Assembly: GCF_028714975.1 (NCBI RefSeq)
Contig: NZ_JAQTLH010000004.1
Location: forward strand, 1 to 64,000
DNA: 64,000 nt
From: Sulfurimonas sp.
GTDB lineage: Bacteria; Campylobacterota; Campylobacteria; Campylobacterales; Sulfurimonadaceae
Direction of reading: 5' to 3'
Shown here: positions 44,563-53,552 of the stretch, piece by piece
How the letters are laid out: each line of letters starts with the position of its first letter
Numbering within the stretch: position 1 is the stretch's first letter
The notes under the pieces: model-generated
The model's input: only the letters and a program-made list of their open reading frames with translations
Told to the model about the DNA's origin: nothing
The model's database searches: none
Made by a program: the position numbers and the translations under genes

Positions 44563-45891
44563 ATGATAGAGAGATACGCAAGAGAAGAGATGAGTTCAAA
44601 ATGGACGATGCAGGCAAAATATCAAGCTTGGCTAGATGTAGAAAAAGCGGTTGTAAAAGCTTGGAACAAACTGGGTCTTATTCCTGATGATGATGCAAAA
44701 AAAATCATCGACAATGCCGGATTTGACATAAAAAGAATAGATGAGATAGAAGCTGTTACTCGCCATGACCTCATTGCATTTACTACAAGCGTGTCTGAAA
44801 CACTAGGAGAAGAGAGCAGATGGTTTCACTACGGAATGACAAGCTCCGACACGGTAGACACCGCCGTAGCACTTCAGATGAAAAGCTCACTGGAACTGAT
44901 TATAAAAGATGTAGAAATGGTTATGGAGTCAATCAAAAAAAGAGCGTTCGAGCATAAAATGACTCTAATGGTCGGAAGAAGCCACGGTATCCATGGCGAG
45001 CCTATAACATTCGGTCTTGTGTTAGCCGTTTGGTATGATGAGATGGCTAGACATTTAGAGAACTTAGAACAAACATTTAATGTAATATGTGTCGGGCAAG
45101 TAAGCGGAGCAATGGGAAATTTTGCTCACGCTCCGCTTGAACTCGAAGAGTATACTTGTAAAGAACTCGGTCTAAAACCTGCACCTGCCTCAAATCAAGT
45201 TATTCAAAGAGACAGATACGCAAGACTTGCAACGGCGTTAGCACTCTTAGCTAGTTCTATTGAAAAATTTGCGATTCAAGTTCGCCACTGGCAGAGAACC
45301 GAAGTTTATGAGTGTGAAGAGTATTTTGCAAAAGGGCAAAAAGGCTCATCGGCAATGCCGCATAAGCGCAATCCGATACTAACGGAAAATATAACAGGTT
45401 TGGCAAGAATGATAAGAGCTTACGCTATACCTGCAATGGAGAATGTAGCACTTTGGCATGAGAGAGATATATCTCACTCTTCAACTGAGAGATTTTGGCT
45501 TCCTGATAGTTTTATAACAAGCGATTTTATGTTACACCGCATGAATAATGTTATAGCTAACCTAACAGTTTATCCGCAAAATATGATGAAAAATCTAAAC
45601 CTGACAGGCGGGTTAGTATTTTCTCAAAGAGTTCTTTTGGAACTTCCGCTAAAAGGCGTTAGTCGTGAAGACGCTTACCGCATAGTTCAAAGAAATGCGA
45701 TGAAAGTTTGGGAAGAGATACAACAAGGAAAGCCTACGACAAACGAAAAAGGCGAGAGCCTATACCTAAACCACCTCTTGGCAGATGATGAGTTAAGAGC
45801 AAGTCTGAGCGAAGAGCAGATAAGAGATTGTTTTAACTACGACTATTACACTAAAAATGTAGACAAAATTTTTGCTAGAGTTTTCAAGTAA
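44563..45891 (+). CDS. purB: Adenylosuccinate lyase
   Basis: A 442-residue fumarase/aspartase-superfamily lyase with TSSDTVDTA near 92, the signature GSSAMPHKRNPI near 262, and GRSHGIHGEP near 138. It acts twice in purine synthesis (SAICAR to AICAR, and adenylosuccinate to AMP). Typical length. It is transcribed alone; repeat copy F follows. Confidence 0.96.
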   Translation: MIERYAREEMSSKWTMQAKYQAWLDVEKAVVKAWNKLGLIPDDDAKKIIDNAGFDIKRIDEIEAVTRHDLIAFTTSVSETLGEESRWFHYGMTSSDTVDTAVALQMKSSLELIIKDVEMVMESIKKRAFEHKMTLMVGRSHGIHGEPITFGLVLAVWYDEMARHLENLEQTFNVICVGQVSGAMGNFAHAPLELEEYTCKELGLKPAPASNQVIQRDRYARLATALALLASSIEKFAIQVRHWQRTEVYECEEYFAKGQKGSSAMPHKRNPILTENITGLARMIRAYAIPAMENVALWHERDISHSSTERFWLPDSFITSDFMLHRMNNVIANLTVYPQNMMKNLNLTGGLVFSQRVLLELPLKGVSREDAYRIVQRNAMKVWEEIQQGKPTTNEKGESLYLNHLLADDELRASLSEEQIRDCFNYDYYTKNVDKIFARVFK

Positions 45892-45930
45892 AAATGACAT
45901 AATTGTGCTAATATTTCTTTAGCAAAAAAT

Positions 45931-45992
45931 AGACTTTCATAATTTAGATTCTGAATCAAGTTTGGAATCTAATCTTTTATTTATGAAAGTCT
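45931..45992. repeat. Dispersed imperfect inverted repeat, copy F
   Basis: Perfect terminal arms AGACTTTCATA and TATGAAAGTCT with inner TAGATTC and GAATCTA arms around TGAATCAAGTTTG. It sits 40 bases after purB and 44 before nrdA. It is the most symmetric copy in the window and could act as a terminator-like hairpin. Confidence 0.7.
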
Positions 45993-46035
45993 AATAAAAA
46001 ACTTATAGCACTCTATACACTCATAGGAAGTTGAA

Positions 46036-48402
46036 ATGATAACAATTATAAAAAGAAACGGCAGAACTGAAAAACTAGATATCACTAAAATTCAAAAATA
46101 TACTTCTGCCGCTGTTGAAGGTCTAAGTAATGTTTCTCAAAGCGAGCTAGAAGTTGATGCACAAATTCAGTTTCGCGACGGCATTACATCTAAAGAAATA
46201 CAGCAAACGCTTATCAAAACTGCAGTCGATAAGATAGACATAGATGCTCCAAACTGGACATTTGTCGCATCAAGACTCTTTTTGTTCAATCTTTATCATG
46301 AAGTAAACGGCTTTACGGGTTACTCTTCACTTAAGAGCTATTTTGAAAGAGGCGAAAAAGAGGGAAGACTGCTTTTGGGTTTAAAAGAGATGTATAACCT
46401 TGAAGAACTGGAAAAACATATAAATCCAGAGCGCGATATGCAGTTTAACTATCTAGGCGTTAAAACGCTTTACGATAGATACCTCATAAAAGATAGAAAC
46501 TCAAATCCCATAGAGTTGCCGCAACATATGTTTATGGCGATTGCAATGTTCTTAGCACAAAGAGAAGCCAAAAGAGAGGAGTGGGCTATCAAGTTTTATA
46601 ACATGATTTCAACATTTGAAGTTATGTTAGCAACTCCGACTCTAAGCAATGCAAGAACAACAAGACATCAACTAAGCTCATGTTATATCGGTTCAACTCC
46701 TGATAATATAGAGGGGATATTCGACTCTTACGCTGAGATGGCGATGCTCTCAAAATTCGGCGGAGGGATCGGCTGGGATTGGACAAATGTTCGTTCAATG
46801 GGCTCATACATCGACGGACATAAAAATGCAGCGGGCGGAACTATTCCGTTTCTAAAAATCACAAACGACATAGCAGTTGCGGTTGATCAGTTGGGTACAC
46901 GAAAAGGTGCTATCGCTGTTTACATGGAACCGTGGCACATCGATATAAACGACTTTTTGGATTTGAAGAAAAACTCAGGCGAAGAACGCCGTCGTGCGCA
47001 TGATCTTTTTCCGGCACTTTGGTTAAACGACCTCTTTATGCAGAGAGTTGAAGAAGACGGTATCTGGACGCTTTTTGACCCTTATGATGTAAGAGAGTTA
47101 ACAACGCTTTACGGTGAAGAGTTTAACAAAAGATATAGAGAGCTTGAAGCAAACGAGAGCATAATCAAAGAGAAGATAAAAGCTAAAAATCTCTGGAAAA
47201 AGATACTGACATCATATTTTGAGAGCGGTAGTCCGTTTTTATGTTTTAAAGACAATGCCAACAGAGCAAACCCTAACAACCACACGGGTGTTATAAGAAG
47301 TTCTAATCTTTGTACTGAGATTTTTCAAAACACAAACCCTAACCACTATAAAGTAAAATTTGTTTTTGCAAACGGCGAGAGTGTTAGTTATGAAGAAGAT
47401 GAGATTATAAAAGTCGATAGCGGTTTACAAAAACCGGCTAAAAAAGTAACGGCACTTGACTCACTCGGCGGCAGAGAGATTTATGTAGTTGAAAAGGAGA
47501 AAGTAAACGGCGACACAGCTGTTTGTAATCTAGCTTCGGTGAACCTCTCCCGCATAAATACTAAAGAGGATATTGACAGAATTGTTCCTATTGCAATCCG
47601 CGCTTTGGATAATGTAATCGACTTAAACTTTTATCCGATTGAAAAAGTAAAACGAACTAACATGAAAACCCGCGCGATAGGTCTTGGTGTTATGGGCGAA
47701 GCTCAGATGTTAGCACAAAAAGGTATAACTTGGGGAAGCCAAGAACATTTTGACAAGATAGACGAAGTTATGGAAGCTGTTAGTTTTAACGCTATCTCTT
47801 CATCTTCCGACATAGCACTTGAGAAAGGATTTTATCCTGAGTTTGAAGGTTCTAAATGGAGTAAGGGTGTTATGCCGATGGACTATGCTAATGCGGAAGT
47901 TAAAAACCTTATTGACCGCGGCGGACTTTTTGCTTCATCTTATGAGTGGGAAGAGCTTCGTGCAAAAGTGAAAAAGCAGGGTATGAGAAACGGTTATCTG
48001 ATGGCAATCGCACCGACAAGCTCTATCTCTATATTAACCGGAACTACTCAGGCAATTGAGCCGGTATTTAAGCGAAAGTGGTTTGAAGAAAATCTATCAG
48101 GACTTATTCCCGTTGTCGTGCCTGAACTCTCTCCCGAGACTTGGGCATACTATACTCCTGCATATGATTTAAACCAAACGGTTCTAATCAAAGCCGCAGC
48201 AATTCGTCAAAAATGGATAGATCAAGGTCAAAGCCTAAATATCTTTATTACTCTTGATAAAGCAAGCGGAAAGTACCTAAATGAGATCTATATGTTAGCT
48301 TGGAAGTTAGGACTAAAGTCTACCTACTATCTTCGCTCACAATCTCCCGAAATGGCAAAAGATGTAGAAGACAGAAGTATGGAGTGCGCAGGTTGTCAAT
48401 GA
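46036..48402 (+). CDS. nrdA: Ribonucleoside-diphosphate reductase, alpha subunit
   Basis: A 788-residue class I reductase: N-terminal ATP-cone (IKRNGRTEKLDITKIQKYTS), catalytic barrel with LSSCYIGSTPDN (Cys for disulfide), RSSNLCTEIFQ (active-site N-x-C-x-E) and a C-terminal MECAGCQ tail that shuttles reducing equivalents (CxxC). It makes dNDPs with NrdB, which is not in the window. AGGAAGTTGAA precedes the ATG. The stop is fused to the next ATG as ATGA. Confidence 0.96.
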   Translation: MITIIKRNGRTEKLDITKIQKYTSAAVEGLSNVSQSELEVDAQIQFRDGITSKEIQQTLIKTAVDKIDIDAPNWTFVASRLFLFNLYHEVNGFTGYSSLKSYFERGEKEGRLLLGLKEMYNLEELEKHINPERDMQFNYLGVKTLYDRYLIKDRNSNPIELPQHMFMAIAMFLAQREAKREEWAIKFYNMISTFEVMLATPTLSNARTTRHQLSSCYIGSTPDNIEGIFDSYAEMAMLSKFGGGIGWDWTNVRSMGSYIDGHKNAAGGTIPFLKITNDIAVAVDQLGTRKGAIAVYMEPWHIDINDFLDLKKNSGEERRRAHDLFPALWLNDLFMQRVEEDGIWTLFDPYDVRELTTLYGEEFNKRYRELEANESIIKEKIKAKNLWKKILTSYFESGSPFLCFKDNANRANPNNHTGVIRSSNLCTEIFQNTNPNHYKVKFVFANGESVSYEEDEIIKVDSGLQKPAKKVTALDSLGGREIYVVEKEKVNGDTAVCNLASVNLSRINTKEDIDRIVPIAIRALDNVIDLNFYPIEKVKRTNMKTRAIGLGVMGEAQMLAQKGITWGSQEHFDKIDEVMEAVSFNAISSSSDIALEKGFYPEFEGSKWSKGVMPMDYANAEVKNLIDRGGLFASSYEWEELRAKVKKQGMRNGYLMAIAPTSSISILTGTTQAIEPVFKRKWFEENLSGLIPVVVPELSPETWAYYTPAYDLNQTVLIKAAAIRQKWIDQGQSLNIFITLDKASGKYLNEIYMLAWKLGLKSTYYLRSQSPEMAKDVEDRSMECAGCQ

Positions 48403-48761
48403 AACCCCTTTTAGATAGAAATTTAACTCCATTTTTAAAGAGATTTGATGGCTTCATAGATGCAGAGTTTCGCTCCATAGAAATCGTCTCTCCTACTACC
48501 GTTAAAATCACTCTAGCGGCACAAGACAGTGCCAGAGCATTTGACTGGATAACGATAGAGTTGAAATTTAACGGTATAAGCGATGCAAGACTGCTTGATA
48601 GCTCAAAACTTATGCATATAGATATGAGTAACGGTATAACTTTAATATATGCAGAAAATCAGTTTGTTTTTGGAGTCGGAGATTATAACTACTCAAATAT
48701 AACGGACTCCATATGTTATATAAAAGCTATTTCATTAAAATATTTAGAAGGCGGATTTTAA
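48399..48761 (+). CDS. Hypothetical protein coupled to nrdA
   Basis: A 120-residue protein starting MKPLLDRNLTPFLKRFDGFI, with an alternating beta-rich remainder and a YNYSNITDSICYIKAISLKY end. No signal peptide or membrane segment. The ATG at 48399 overlaps the nrdA stop (ATGA); the longer ORF from 48300 runs inside nrdA and is rejected. Coupling to nrdA suggests co-expression. No family is recognised. Confidence 0.75.
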   Translation: MKPLLDRNLTPFLKRFDGFIDAEFRSIEIVSPTTVKITLAAQDSARAFDWITIELKFNGISDARLLDSSKLMHIDMSNGITLIYAENQFVFGVGDYNYSNITDSICYIKAISLKYLEGGF

Positions 48762-48834
48762 TAAAATTTTTTGTTAGTAATTTGTAAACCGTTTATGATA
48801 TAAAATATTCTCATTTAATTTTAAAGGAATTCAA

Positions 48835-50220
48835 ATGAGAAGATTGTTTTTATTATGCTCACTGGCACTAACACTCGTTTACGCAAAAGATAGCGTTGAG
48901 TTTAAATACGCACCGAAAAACCTTGAAAGAACTTACCCCACTGCTCAAAATCAGATACTCTCTTACAACAATGTTTTAGAAAATGTAAGAACAAGTATCG
49001 TTAATATTTCTATAAAAAAAGAGGTAAACAGCAATCAATTAGGTGCAAATCCTTTTTTTAATGACCCGTTTTTTAAAGAATTTTTCAAAGGATACGGAGA
49101 TATTCCGCAAGATAGAATTCAACAAGCATTAGGTTCAGGCGTGGTAGTTTCACAAGACGGCTACATCGTAACCAACAATCATGTTGTTGAGGGTGCAAAC
49201 AAAATCATAGTTAACTTAGCAGGCGATAAAAAAGAGTATGAAGCTAAACTTATCGGCAAAGACGAAAAGAGTGATTTGGCTATCATCAAAATAGAGGCAA
49301 AAAACCTAAATGCCGTAACATTTTACGACTCCGACAAAGTAAAAGTAGGCGATGTGGTTTTTGCACTCGGCAATCCGTTTGGAGTCGGTGAGACTATAAC
49401 TCAAGGAATCGTATCGGCAACGGGCAGAAGCGGTGTAGGAATTGTAGAGTATGAGGATTTTATACAAACGGATGCATCTATAAATCCCGGAAACTCAGGC
49501 GGAGCGCTTATAAACTCTGCAGGACACTTAATAGGAATTAACTCGGCGATTATCTCAAAATCGGGCGGAAATGTAGGAATTGGTTTTGCAATCCCCTCAA
49601 ATATGGTTACAACCGTAGCAACAAGCTTAATAGAGAGCGGTAAATACACCCGTGCATATCTAGGAGTAAATATCTCAGATATCAGCGATGATATGAGTAA
49701 ATTTTATAATGATAACTACGGAGCCCTCATAACAAGCGTAGAGGATAACTCACCGGCTGCAAAAGCAGGGCTTAAAAGAGGGGATTTAATTATTGAAGTA
49801 AACGGCAAAAAGATAGGAAGTGCAAGCGAACTCAAAAATACGATAGGTTCATACGCTCCATCTAAAACGGTAACCGTAAAGTTTCTAAGAGATAAAAAAG
49901 TAGATACGAAAAATGTAATGCTGGCAACACTTGATAACAAAACTCTAAACGGCGAACTTGAGTACAAAGGCTTAAAATTAACTCAAATTAACCCTACCCA
50001 TAAACAACAACTAAACATTACCATTAACGGTGTATTAGTCATCAATGTAGATGAAAAAAGCGAGGCTTACAGTGCAGGCGTGAGAAAAAATGACATAATC
50101 ATACAAGTAGAAGATAATGAAATCGCTACCTTAGACGACTTTAAAAGAGCAACTGGCTCAAAAGATAAAAAAAGAGTCTTTATCTATAGAAAAGGCTATA
50201 TATTAGCCATCGTACTTTAA
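48835..50220 (+). CDS. htrA: Periplasmic serine endoprotease, Do/HtrA family
   Basis: A 461-residue protein: signal peptide (LFLLCSLALTLVYA), trypsin-like domain with His116 (VTNNHVV), Asp147 (KSDLAIIKI) and Ser221 (NPGNSGGALIN), then two PDZ domains (about 265-360 and 370-455). It degrades and refolds misfolded envelope proteins, and in Helicobacter and Campylobacter it is also secreted. A Phe-rich activation loop (NPFFNDPFFKEFFKGYG) is typical. trxC follows by 9 bases. Confidence 0.95.
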   Translation: MRRLFLLCSLALTLVYAKDSVEFKYAPKNLERTYPTAQNQILSYNNVLENVRTSIVNISIKKEVNSNQLGANPFFNDPFFKEFFKGYGDIPQDRIQQALGSGVVVSQDGYIVTNNHVVEGANKIIVNLAGDKKEYEAKLIGKDEKSDLAIIKIEAKNLNAVTFYDSDKVKVGDVVFALGNPFGVGETITQGIVSATGRSGVGIVEYEDFIQTDASINPGNSGGALINSAGHLIGINSAIISKSGGNVGIGFAIPSNMVTTVATSLIESGKYTRAYLGVNISDISDDMSKFYNDNYGALITSVEDNSPAAKAGLKRGDLIIEVNGKKIGSASELKNTIGSYAPSKTVTVKFLRDKKVDTKNVMLATLDNKTLNGELEYKGLKLTQINPTHKQQLNITINGVLVINVDEKSEAYSAGVRKNDIIIQVEDNEIATLDDFKRATGSKDKKRVFIYRKGYILAIVL

Positions 50221-50229
50221 GGAGACTTT

Positions 50230-50652
50230 ATGAGAGTCGTATGTCCGCATTGCAAAAGCGTCAATAATGTTCCGCAAAGAGACTCTTACGCAAAAGCTAA
50301 CTGTGGAAAGTGTAAAAGTTCGCTTTTAGATACAAAACCCATCGAGTTAACAAGTGTTAACTTTGACGAAATCATCGTAAATAGCGATATTCCCGTAATA
50401 ATAGATTTCTGGGCACCGTGGTGCGGACCATGCAAGATGATGGCTCCAAATTTTGAGAAAAGTGCAACAAAATTTCCTCTCAAAGCACTCTTTGCAAAAG
50501 TAAACACGGAGAATGAACAGCATCTAGGAGCAAGATTTGGGATACGAAGCATCCCGACTATCATAATTTTTAAGAGCGGCAAAGAGGTACATAGAGTTTC
50601 AGGCGCTTTGGATGAGGCAAGTTTAACCAAGCTTGTTGCACAATTTATATAG
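50230..50652 (+). CDS. trxC: Thioredoxin 2 (zinc-finger type)
   Basis: A 140-residue thioredoxin with an N-terminal zinc-binding domain (CPHC at 5-8 and CGKC at 25-28) and the active site WAPWCGPCKM (Cys65, Cys68), the TrxC architecture. It reduces disulfides in the cytoplasm and responds to oxidative stress in other bacteria. It lies 9 bases downstream of htrA with AAGGAGAC before the ATG. An htrA-trxC pairing for envelope/oxidative stress is plausible. Confidence 0.93.
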   Translation: MRVVCPHCKSVNNVPQRDSYAKANCGKCKSSLLDTKPIELTSVNFDEIIVNSDIPVIIDFWAPWCGPCKMMAPNFEKSATKFPLKALFAKVNTENEQHLGARFGIRSIPTIIIFKSGKEVHRVSGALDEASLTKLVAQFI

Positions 50653-50684
50653 TATAATTATTTAAAGCCTCTGAACAATTGTCG

Positions 50685-50720
50685 AACTAGATCCTGAATG
50701 ACCAAAGGATCTAGGTTATG
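50685..50720. repeat. Dispersed imperfect inverted repeat, copy G (short)
   Basis: Arms AACTAGATCC (50685-50694) and GGATCTAGGTT (50707-50717) around TGAATGACCAAA; the loop shares ATGACCAAAGG with copy A. It lies between trxC and gltA, downstream of a TATAAT at 50653-50658. Confidence 0.6.
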
Positions 50721-50753
50721 GAAGAAGTTTACTATCAAAAAAAGGGGTAGATT

Positions 50754-52031
50754 ATGAGCAGAGATACAGTAACACTAACAAACAATCGTGACGGTAAAAG
50801 TTATGAGTTTCCGATATTGGATGCGACGGTAGGTCCATCCGTAATTGATATTTCAACTCTCTACAAAGAGACTAAAATGTTTACTTATGATGAGGGTTAC
50901 ACATCCACCGCATCTTGTAAATCCGACATTACATATATAGACGGTGATGCCGGAAAACTTATGTATAGAGGGTATGACATAGCATACCTTGCAAATCAAA
51001 AAAGTTTTTTGGATACCGCCTATCTTCTTTTAAACGGCGAACTGCCGACTAAAGAGGAGCTTGATAATTTTACTCTGGAGATGAAAAAACGCTCATTCGT
51101 GCACGAGGGGATTAAAAAGCTCTTTGACTCTTTCCCAGACGGCGCACATCCGATGGCAATTCTCTCAGCCGGTGTCTCCGCACTCTCAACATTTTACTAT
51201 AAACATTTAGAGATAAAAAATAAAAGAGAGTATACTGAAATGGCGAACAGAATTGTTGCCAAGATTCCTACACTTGCAGCTTTTTCATATAGATACTCTA
51301 ACGGCTTGCCTATTATATATCCCGATATGAACAAAGGGTTTACGGAAAATTTTCTATATATGTTAAGAGCCTACCCTCACAGTTATATAGAGTTAAAACC
51401 TATAGAAATAAAAGCTCTTGACACTATCTTTACTCTTCATGCCGACCATGAGCAAAATGCATCAACCACGGCTGTTAGAAATCTAGCCTCAACAAATGCA
51501 CATCCTTACGCAGCCATAAGTGCCGGCATAGGTGCTTTATGGGGAAAAAGCCATGGTGGAGCAAATGAGAGCGTTATTCGTCAACTAGAGATGATAGGAA
51601 CGGTTGATAGGGTAGATGAGTTTATTGCACGTGCAAAAGATAAAGATGACCCGTTTAAACTGATGGGATTCGGGCACCGTGTATATAAAAACTTTGATCC
51701 TCGTGCTACCATTCTTAAAAACCTCCGCAATGAGCTTATGGAAGAGTTAGGCATAAGCAGTGAACTTGTCGAAGTTGCAAATAAAATAGAGAAGATTGCT
51801 CTAAGCGATGAGTACTTTATAAGCCGCAGTTTATACCCAAATATCGATTTTTATTCAGGACTTATTCTTCAAGCGTTAAAAATTCCAAAAGAGATGTTTG
51901 CGGTTATATTTGTAATAGGCAGAACACCGGGCTGGATTGCGCAGTGGAGTGAGTTAAGTCAGCAAAAAACTATAAAAATTGCCCGCCCTAGACAATTATA
52001 TACAGGTCCAAAAGAGAGAACTCCGGATTAA
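50754..52031 (+). CDS. gltA: Citrate synthase
   Basis: A 425-residue type II citrate synthase with the active-site segments LHADHEQNASTTAVR (His near 230), GKSHGGANES and MGFGHRVYKNFDPRA (His near 306), and a C-terminal Asp/Arg region (RPRQLYTG). It condenses oxaloacetate and acetyl-CoA. In sulfur-oxidising Campylobacterota the reverse TCA cycle fixes CO2 and gltA can coexist with ATP-citrate lyase, so direction of use is open. AAAAAAGGGGTAGATT precedes the ATG. Confidence 0.96.
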   Translation: MSRDTVTLTNNRDGKSYEFPILDATVGPSVIDISTLYKETKMFTYDEGYTSTASCKSDITYIDGDAGKLMYRGYDIAYLANQKSFLDTAYLLLNGELPTKEELDNFTLEMKKRSFVHEGIKKLFDSFPDGAHPMAILSAGVSALSTFYYKHLEIKNKREYTEMANRIVAKIPTLAAFSYRYSNGLPIIYPDMNKGFTENFLYMLRAYPHSYIELKPIEIKALDTIFTLHADHEQNASTTAVRNLASTNAHPYAAISAGIGALWGKSHGGANESVIRQLEMIGTVDRVDEFIARAKDKDDPFKLMGFGHRVYKNFDPRATILKNLRNELMEELGISSELVEVANKIEKIALSDEYFISRSLYPNIDFYSGLILQALKIPKEMFAVIFVIGRTPGWIAQWSELSQQKTIKIARPRQLYTGPKERTPD

Positions 52032-52043
52032 TAATCCGGAGTT
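52019..52043. terminator. Bidirectional terminator between gltA and ppnP
   Basis: Perfect 12-base arms AACTCCGGATTA and TAATCCGGAGTT with one base between, overlapping the gltA stop and the ppnP stop, followed by ATTTTAT on the + strand. Confidence 0.75.
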
Positions 52044-52353
52044 ATTTTATATATGAACAGCAGTAATCCGTAACAGTTTTGATTTTTAAATCAAATGAGG
52101 AGTTCGCAGGCACGCTAAATGTCTCAGGCGTGTTTAGAGTTTTCCACTCCTCGTTTGGCAGTCTTATCTCCAAATCTCCGCTCATTATCTCCATGATTTC
52201 GGCAGCATCTGTTCCAAACGAATAATCACCCGGCATCATAATACCGAGAGTTTTTTTACTACCGTCCGCAAACTCAACCGTTCTGCTTGTAACTTTTCCA
52301 TCATAGTAGATATTTGCTTTTTTTACTACCGTTACATTTTCAAATTTTGACAT
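52042..52353 (-). CDS. ppnP: Pyrimidine/purine nucleoside phosphorylase (PpnP, DUF1255)
   Basis: A 103-residue cupin-fold protein of family length. [20 protein letters not shown] (37-56) and SGDLEIRLP match PpnP/YaiE, which phosphorolyses many nucleosides. AAGGAAAAAATAT precedes the start. It is convergent with gltA. Confidence 0.9.
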   Translation of the reverse strand: MSKFENVTVVKKANIYYDGKVTSRTVEFADGSKKTLGIMMPGDYSFGTDAAEIMEIMSGDLEIRLPNEEWKTLNTPETFSVPANSSFDLKIKTVTDYCCSYIK

Positions 52354-52409
52354 ATATTTTTTCCTTAATTTTATTTCATAAAATGAAGAAAACCTCCATT
52401 TATTTGTTT

Positions 52410-52485
52410 ACAAAAAGGAACAAGTCCCTTTTTGTATCGCTAGCCGCTATGGCACTAAAGAGCCTCTTGCGAGGCATATTTTTTT
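52410..52485. repeat. Pair of hairpins between ppnP and the hemerythrin-PAS gene
   Basis: ACAAAAAGG / CCTTTTTGT (52410-52435) around a GGAACAAGTCCC-like centre, then GCCTC-TTGC-GAGGC (52462-52475) followed by ATATTTTTTT. The second has the form of a + strand terminator, although the adjoining genes are on the minus strand. The repeat family it might belong to is unclear. Confidence 0.4.
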
Positions 52486-52496
52486 GAAATTATATC

Positions 52497-53462
52497 TTAT
52501 TCCCAGTCCAACAATCTCTGTTGACCTTCTAAACCTCTAATGTGAGTAACATCTTGAGAAACTTCTATAACGCCTTTGTAGTTGCCCTCATCGTCTCTGA
52601 TAGCAAAGTAACGTATGTGAATAAACTTGCCTTTAAAAGTTATCCAAAATTCTGCCTCGTCTCTGCGACCTGCTTTAAACTCTCGCAAAATCATTAAAAC
52701 TTGGTCAACGGATTTTGGAGGATGGCAAAATTTTACCTCACGACCGATAATTCCCGCACTTCTTGGAAATACTCTCTCATCTCCGCGGTTATAAAAGATA
52801 ACGATGTCATTTTCATCAACATAAGTGATATCAACCGGCATAAACTTCAAAAGCCAGTTAATCTGCTCAGGCAGCATGTAACCCTCATCCAACTTTATTC
52901 TATTCTCAAGCGAAAAAGGAAGTTTTCTTTTCTGTTTGTCTTGAGACGGATGGATATATTCGCCCTCTACATGCGGAGGATACGCTGCAGGTGCTTTATC
53001 AAACATCCAGCCTATCTCTTCATCTCCGGCTCTCATCTCTTTCCAGTCCTCTTCGTCCAACATATTCATAGCATTTGGCAAAAGTCTTCCCTCTTCAACC
53101 TGCATAATATGTTCTAGGCTTCCAAAAACTCTCTGTAACTGCTGCATTAGTGCGGGCATATTTTTTTCTTCAACCAAAGCTCTTGCAGTTTTTATTTCTG
53201 CTCTTATGTCATCATGAAAAGCCCACATATTTTGTGACGGACTAGTCCAGCCGTACTTTTCAAGATATGGAAAAAGTTGGTTCTCTTTTCTTGCAAAATG
53301 TTTTTCAACAAGACAAAGTTTTTTAAACTTATCTTCAAACTCTTCAAAATTTTCTACTATATTGATGCTGATGATACTTGAGATTAACCCTCTCATAAGC
53401 ATATTTTCTTCCAAATATACTCTAACCGGATGTCCATCCGGTAAATTTAGATATGGATTCAT
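52497..53462 (-). CDS. Hemerythrin-PAS domain protein (DUF438-like)
   Basis: A 321-residue cytoplasmic protein. Residues 10-160 are hemerythrin-like with candidate iron ligands at GHPVR, EKHFARKENQLFPYLEKYG, AFHDDIR and LEHIMQVEEGRLLP. Residues 200-321 form a PAS domain (MPVDITYVDENDIVIFYNRG, ... YFAIRDDEGNYKGVIEVSQD). This resembles DUF438/hemerythrin/PAS proteins, proposed oxygen or NO/iron sensors. No output domain is attached, so it may signal through a partner or handle oxygen. It is preceded by a TATAAT-poor AT-rich gap. Confidence 0.85.
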   Translation of the reverse strand: MNPYLNLPDGHPVRVYLEENMLMRGLISSIISINIVENFEEFEDKFKKLCLVEKHFARKENQLFPYLEKYGWTSPSQNMWAFHDDIRAEIKTARALVEEKNMPALMQQLQRVFGSLEHIMQVEEGRLLPNAMNMLDEEDWKEMRAGDEEIGWMFDKAPAAYPPHVEGEYIHPSQDKQKRKLPFSLENRIKLDEGYMLPEQINWLLKFMPVDITYVDENDIVIFYNRGDERVFPRSAGIIGREVKFCHPPKSVDQVLMILREFKAGRRDEAEFWITFKGKFIHIRYFAIRDDEGNYKGVIEVSQDVTHIRGLEGQQRLLDWE

Positions 53463-53552
53463 AATTTTTCCTTAATTTATACTGTTTTAAAATTATACTG
53501 TTTTAAAAAATTTACTCTTTGATATAAAACAAGAGTGAGATCTCTTATTAAA

